Shown here in pieces: positions 4,976-8,016 of a stretch of DNA of 8,016 bases (position 1 is its first letter; each line of letters starts with the position of its first letter). The stretch comes from Myxococcales bacterium. GTDB taxonomy: Bacteria > Myxococcota > Polyangia > Polyangiales > Polyangiaceae. The stretch lies in contig JAGQIY010001240.1 of NCBI GenBank assembly GCA_020430865.1, forward strand, positions 1-8,016. Direction: 5' to 3'. A program made the position numbers and the translations under genes. Under the pieces are notes generated by a model. The model saw only the letters and a program-made list of their open reading frames with translations. It made no database searches and was not told the DNA's origin.

Positions 4976-6982
4976 TCAGTTGCAACTCACAAGCGGCGCC
5001 ACGGGGTAGAACGTCTTGGTCTTTTTCCCTGAGCATGCGTTGATTGTGCGGCAGTTGTAAGCTGAGGCAGACGTCCGGAAGCACGCTTCCCCGGCTCCGC
5101 AGGTTGCCGCGCAATCTGACGCGGAGCCCATGGGAATGTTGGTTCGCGCGTAGCACGCTTCGTCGCTGTCGCACGCGTTCCCACAGTCAGAAGCTGGCAA
5201 CTCCGGGACGGTGTCCAGATCCTGGAGCGCGGCGTTGAGAATGCCTTCGATGTCAGCTCGCGTTTGCGCAAGCTTGTCTGCGGATGAATCCTCCGCAACG
5301 CACAAGAACTTGTTTCGACCGCACGCCGTGAACGTCTCGCATCCCGGACTCGCTGGTCCCGCGAGCTCGAGCTGATCGTCACCGAACAGTGCACGGCCGC
5401 CGACCATCACCAGACGGACGTCTCGAGGCGTCGCCGCCAGCACCGAGTCAAAGGGGCGGCTGGTATCGCCTCCGATCACGAACAGGTCAGCTTTGAGACC
5501 CACCTTGATGCTCCCGAGCACATCTTGCAGACCCAAGACCTCGGCGGCGTTCACAGTTGCCATTCGCACCAGGTCTTCGGGGGACAGGCGGTCGTTCCAG
5601 CGGGAGTTGTCCCAGTTGTCGGCGAATCGCAGCTCGTCCAGCAGGTTCTGACTTCCGCCCATCGACCAGTCCGGTGCGATGGAGACCAGGACACCCGAGT
5701 CGAGCGCGGTTGGGATGTCCGTGGTCTTACCGTAAAGCGCTACGTTCGAGGCTGGCGACCAGGTGAGCTTCATTCCTACCGCCCCCATCACATCGAACTG
5801 GGTCTTGGTGAACGCTGTTCCGTGCGTCACCGTCGTCTTGGGGTCGATCAGGCAACCCACTGGATTCCCGAGCGTGTTCAAGTCATCCCACTCGGCGAGC
5901 GCGGTCGCATCCACACCCTCTCCGGCGTGCACCAGGAAGGCGTCCGTTGTGCCGTCGCTGTAGTTCGTACAATAGCTTGTCGCGTCCGCCGGAGGCCCGA
6001 GAGAACTCGCTTGAATCTTGTCATCTGGGAGATCGTTTTGCTTCACGTCGATTGAGCGAGAAAGGCTGGCAACACACGGATAGTTGGTTGCCGCGGGGAG
6101 ACCAACGATCGATGTGGTGCCGGCGATCATGCCCTTCAGTTCGCCCCACTTGTCGAGTTCGCACGCGAGCTTGCCAGCGTCGTCGTACTTGATCGGGCAC
6201 CAGATCGGCTTGCCGGTGACGTCCTCGAAGCACTGCTTGTAGTCGAGCATCAGCGCGTATTCGGCTTCTTGGTTCCACTGGTTATGGTTCTTGTACCGAC
6301 AAACGGAGTCCACGCAGTCGCAGCGATTAGACCTGCAGTAGTAGCTCGCGCCTGCGACGCAATCATCGACGGTTGAACAGCTGCTGGGCAGGTTCGGTAC
6401 CCAGTCATCGTCGTTGAAGAGGTCGAAGAAGATGTGGTTATGGGTGTCGATCAAGCCCGGAAGGATGATGCCGTTGGTGTCGATGCGCGTAGCGCCGCTC
6501 GCGCCGCTCTGGCCTTCGCAGCCGGTGCCCATCTCCACGCAGGTGATGTCCTCGCCTTCGACGAGTACCTGGCCGTCGAAGGCTTGATCTGGCGTCACCA
6601 CCAGGCCGGTGAGCAAGATGCGATCTTCCGCGCCGTCAGTGATGGTGGCGTCGGGGCCCACACCGCCGATCCCGCCGTTTCCTGAACTCCCCGCGGAACC
6701 GGAACTGCCACCTGCGCCGCCGGTTGCCCCCGCGCCGCCGCTTGCCCCCGTGCCGCCGCTTGCTCCGCTGCCCGCCGTGCCTGCGTCGCCACCGCTTCCG
6801 GCGACGATGTCGCCGCCCGTGCCGCCGTTCCCCGCGGAACCCGATGAGCCGCCGCTGCCCCCGTCGGAGCCGTCAGCGGTCGTCTTGTCTTCGGCGCAGG
6901 CGGCCAGCAAGCAGAGGCCGCACAGCCCGAGGAGAGAAAAGGTTCGCGTGATGGGAGAAGATTGCCACGGGCGAAAGCGCAT
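4976..6982 (-). CDS. Amidohydrolase-superfamily lipoprotein with cysteine-rich additions
   Basis: The product is 668 residues. The signal peptide ends in LLAAC (Cys29), so this is a predicted lipoprotein acting outside the cytoplasm. Residues 38-109 are a Gly/Ser/Ala linker. The enzyme spans about 120-535: an N-terminal strand region (ILLTGLVVTPDQAFDGQVLV), the metal site GLIDTHNH (His181, His183), HAGEG (His352), VTHGTAF (His387), WSPASNVALYG, and APDWSMGGSQNLLDEL with Asp438, ending in VNAAEVLGL and GLKADLFVIGG. These are the metal ligands of the ATZ/TRZ-like branch (deaminases and chlorohydrolases), so hydrolysis of a C-N or similar bond is expected; the substrate is unknown. A six-Cys segment (202-228) is inserted just after the HxH site, and the tail (545-668) holds 12 more cysteines. 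An in-frame TAA lies 9 nt upstream, so ATG 6982 is the first possible ATG. GGAG abuts the ATG, which is too close for a normal Shine-Dalgarno. Confidence 0.92.
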   Translation of the reverse strand: MRFRPWQSSPITRTFSLLGLCGLCLLAACAEDKTTADGSDGGSGGSSGSAGNGGTGGDIVAGSGGDAGTAGSGASGGTGASGGAGATGGAGGSSGSAGSSGNGGIGGVGPDATITDGAEDRILLTGLVVTPDQAFDGQVLVEGEDITCVEMGTGCEGQSGASGATRIDTNGIILPGLIDTHNHIFFDLFNDDDWVPNLPSSCSTVDDCVAGASYYCRSNRCDCVDSVCRYKNHNQWNQEAEYALMLDYKQCFEDVTGKPIWCPIKYDDAGKLACELDKWGELKGMIAGTTSIVGLPAATNYPCVASLSRSIDVKQNDLPDDKIQASSLGPPADATSYCTNYSDGTTDAFLVHAGEGVDATALAEWDDLNTLGNPVGCLIDPKTTVTHGTAFTKTQFDVMGAVGMKLTWSPASNVALYGKTTDIPTALDSGVLVSIAPDWSMGGSQNLLDELRFADNWDNSRWNDRLSPEDLVRMATVNAAEVLGLQDVLGSIKVGLKADLFVIGGDTSRPFDSVLAATPRDVRLVMVGGRALFGDDQLELAGPASPGCETFTACGRNKFLCVAEDSSADKLAQTRADIEGILNAALQDLDTVPELPASDCGNACDSDEACYARTNIPMGSASDCAATCGAGEACFRTSASAYNCRTINACSGKKTKTFYPVAPLVSCN
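6656..6871 (-). repeat. Gly/Ser/Ala low-complexity linker coding region
   Basis: This codes for residues 38-109 of the amidohydrolase lipoprotein, with imperfect GGSGG, GGAG and GASGGTG units. GGSSGSAG occurs at both ends (44-51 and 91-98), each time followed shortly by GNGG, so the linker is bracketed by a duplicated motif; at DNA level both carry CCCCGCGGAACC on the plus strand. The linker probably spaces the enzyme from the membrane anchor. Confidence 0.75.
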
Positions 6983-7053
6983 CTCCGCATCTTACAAGGG
7001 AGCGGCTCTGGCTCCCACGACGAGCCCGCAACATTCTCGCGCTACGCTGGCAT

Positions 7054-7069
7054 GTTGAATGGAATCAAC
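7054..7069. promoter_or_regulatory. Possible operator: inverted repeat GTTGA-N6-TCAAC
   Basis: GTTGA (7054-7058) and TCAAC (7065-7069) are exact inverted repeats six bases apart, inside the AT-richer island. TTCAA at 7073-7077 can pair instead with TTGAA at 7055-7059, giving a nested second symmetry. The position, 67 bp before the sspB start, suits a regulator site, but five-base arms may be chance. Confidence 0.22.
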
Positions 7070-7127
7070 GAGTTCAATGACTCGGATGTCCCGCGTTGCG
7101 CGCCTTCAGTCTGGCGCTCCGCACGCT

Positions 7128-7131
7128 GGAG
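7128..7131 (+). promoter_or_regulatory. Shine-Dalgarno supporting the sspB start
   Basis: GGAG stands 4 nt before the ATG at 7136. In-frame ATGs at 6962 and 7052 lie upstream, but the peptide they would add (for example RYAGMLNGINEF) has no resemblance to the family, and 6962 lies inside the divergent gene. ATG 7151 is also possible but has no comparable site. Confidence 0.5.
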
Positions 7132-7135
7132 CGGT

Positions 7136-7858
7136 ATGGGTGCGGCGCCGATGCAAGCTCTGCCCCCCAAGAAAGAGGTCGCGCTCGCGCTGCTCCAGCG
7201 GTCAACCGTGTTCATCCATCTCGACCCTCGCAAGGAAGAAGCGCGGGTCCCGCCCTGGTTCAAGAAGCAGCCTCAGCTGGTGTTGCAGATTGGCCTGAAC
7301 ATGGCCGTGCCCATCCGCGATCTCGAAGTCGATGACGAAGCCATCAGCTGCACGCTGAGCTTCAATCGGACGCCCCATTTCTGCCTCCTGCCGTGGACGG
7401 CCATCTACGCGCTGGTGGGTGAAGATGGGCGTGGGATGGTCTGGCCCGACGACGTGCCCCCTGAGGTCGCGGCTCAGGCCAACGCGAAGGGTGCGCAACA
7501 GCAGACGCCCCGCAAGAAGCCGCACCTCCGGGCCGTCAGCGAGCCCGAGGTGGAGGACGCCGCTGACGAAGCGGAGCCCGAGAGGTCGGAGCCCGAGACG
7601 CCTCGAGCGGAGGAAGCGGCGATCGCAGAAGGGAAGCGGACTTCGGAGCGACCCGTGCTGTCGGCGTTGCCCGAGCCTGAGACTGATGCCGCGCCCGAAG
7701 CGGCAGCGCTGCAGGCCACGGAGGCCGACTCGCAGCAAGACCCGGCGGAAACAGAGCCGTCGACTGACGAGGAGTCTTCAGAAGCGGCAACGGCCGCAGA
7801 CGCGGCCGAAGAGAAGGGGAAGCGAAAGCTGCCGCCGTACCTGCGCGTGGTGAAGTGA
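7136..7858 (+). CDS. sspB: SspB-family ClpXP adaptor (protease specificity-enhancing factor)
   Basis: The product is 240 residues from ATG 7136. SspB binds ssrA-tagged or other substrates and tethers them to the ClpX unfoldase for degradation by ClpXP in the cytoplasm. The folded domain covers about residues 8-112: LPPKKEVALALLQRS, a strand VFIHLDPR, RVPPWF, LVLQIGLNMAVPI, ISCTLSFNRTPHFCLLPW and AIYALVGEDGRGMVWP, all typical of delta-proteobacterial SspB. A long acidic Glu/Pro/Ala-rich linker (about 135-228) follows. The protein ends KRKLPPYLRVVK; the last residues LRVVK are the same as the ClpX-binding (XB) tail of E. coli SspB. A similar motif, KKPHLRAV, occurs at 127-134 directly after the folded domain. 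At 240 residues it is longer than E. coli SspB (165), because of the linker. Its stop is directly adjacent to the stop of the convergent repeat gene. Confidence 0.92.
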   Translation: MGAAPMQALPPKKEVALALLQRSTVFIHLDPRKEEARVPPWFKKQPQLVLQIGLNMAVPIRDLEVDDEAISCTLSFNRTPHFCLLPWTAIYALVGEDGRGMVWPDDVPPEVAAQANAKGAQQQTPRKKPHLRAVSEPEVEDAADEAEPERSEPETPRAEEAAIAEGKRTSERPVLSALPEPETDAAPEAAALQATEADSQQDPAETEPSTDEESSEAATAADAAEEKGKRKLPPYLRVVK

Positions 7859-8016
7859 TCAGGCGCCGCCGGTCCCGCCCGTCGCCGCTCCACCCGTCGC
7901 AGCGCCGCCCGCGGCCGCTCCGCCACTGCTGGCACCTACGGTAGCCGCTCCGCCACTGCTGGCGCCTCCGGTAGCCGCTCCGCCACTGCTGGCGCCACCG
8001 GTAGCCGCTCCGCCAC
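7859..8016 (-). CDS. C-terminal end of a Gly/Ala-rich repeat protein (cut by right edge)
   Basis: The minus-strand frame is open from the edge to a TGA at 7859-7861 and encodes 51 residues made only of Gly, Ala, Thr, Ser and one Val. The pattern is the decapeptide GGAATGGASS, about three copies, then a looser GGAAAGGAAT tail ending GGTGGA. This strand is preferred because the plus strand has no ATG, GTG or TTG after the sspB stop and one of its frames is closed by TAG in every repeat. Gly/Ala/Ser tracts are common in myxobacterial surface and lipoproteins, but here the tract forms the extreme C-terminus. The functional part lies outside the window, so no role can be assigned. Confidence 0.65.
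   Translation of the reverse strand, partial: GGAATGGASSGGAATGGASSGGAATVGASSGGAAAGGAATGGAATGGTGGA
7914..8016. repeat. 30-bp tandem repeat array, 3.4 copies visible
   Basis: Units lie at 7914-7943, 7944-7973 and 7974-8003, with 13 bases of a fourth at 8004-8016. Each begins GCCGCTCCGCCACTGCTGGC and ends GGTA; the copies differ only at a few bases in the last third. The 30-bp period keeps the reading frame. There are no unique spacers, so this is not CRISPR. The array may continue beyond the edge. Confidence 0.9.

Larger units (their letters stand above)
6983..7135. promoter_or_regulatory. Divergent spacer between amidohydrolase gene and sspB
   Basis: This 153-bp gap must hold the promoters of both divergent genes. 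It contains an AT-richer island at about 7050-7085 within otherwise GC-rich DNA. On the minus strand TAAGAT (6989-6994) ends 6 nt before the amidohydrolase ATG, a spacing compatible with a -10 box for a leaderless transcript, but no matching -35 element is found. On the plus strand TTGAAT (7055-7060) is a possible -35 without a good -10. Confidence 0.3.

Noticed and set aside
5525..6055. Plus-strand open frame of 176 codons inside the amidohydrolase gene
   Set aside because: Shadow frame; the opposite strand contains the conserved metal ligands across the same interval.
6609..7058. Plus-strand proline-rich frame (PPLAPVPPLAP type) opposite the amidohydrolase linker
   Set aside because: Proline is the expected antisense reading of Gly-rich codons (GGN read as NCC); the minus strand carries the signal peptide and enzyme.
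7914..8016. CRISPR-like array at the right edge
   Set aside because: Repeats are directly adjacent with no unique spacers, are not palindromic in the CRISPR manner, and code for a regular decapeptide.

Overview
The window looks like a chromosomal segment of a high-GC Gram-negative bacterium. A myxobacterium of the Sorangium/Polyangium type is the best guess. This rests on inference: several lipoproteins with Gly/Ser/Ala- or Pro/Ser/Ala-rich stretches, strong G/C at third codon positions, and a delta-proteobacterial style SspB ending in a conserved ClpX-binding tail. There is no rRNA, tRNA, CRISPR array, insertion sequence or phage gene, and coding density is high.

Layout, left to right. (1) Minus strand: the 5' part of a lipoprotein gene running off the left edge (1-417), preceded by a perfect 8-bp hairpin (446-464), and an unrecognised 194-residue protein (521-1105). 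(2) A short divergent spacer. (3) Plus strand: a large helical-repeat lipoprotein (start near 1184, end 2869) whose stop overlaps the start of a SixA-type phosphohistidine phosphatase (2866-3456), then a beta-rich, propeller-like lipoprotein (3560-4717). (4) A 258-bp spacer between convergent genes (4718-4975). (5) Minus strand: a metal-dependent amidohydrolase made as a lipoprotein (4976-6982), with a Gly/Ser linker, a six-cysteine insertion and a cysteine-rich tail. (6) A 153-bp divergent spacer. (7) Plus strand: sspB, the ClpXP adaptor (7136-7858). (8) Minus strand, directly against the sspB stop: the 3' end of a gene encoding a Gly/Ala decapeptide repeat (7859-8016), cut by the right edge.

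Functionally the window is a mix. SspB would deliver substrates to ClpXP in the cytoplasm, and SixA would remove phosphate from histidine. At least four of the eight gene products carry lipoprotein signals and would sit in the envelope. Only the lipoprotein-SixA pair shows sequence evidence of co-expression (ATGA overlap). No defence, secretion or biosynthetic cluster is visible. The most unusual points are the internal second copy of the ClpX-binding-like motif in SspB, the disulfide-type insertion next to the HxH metal site of the amidohydrolase, and the nearly identical 30-bp coding repeats at the right edge.
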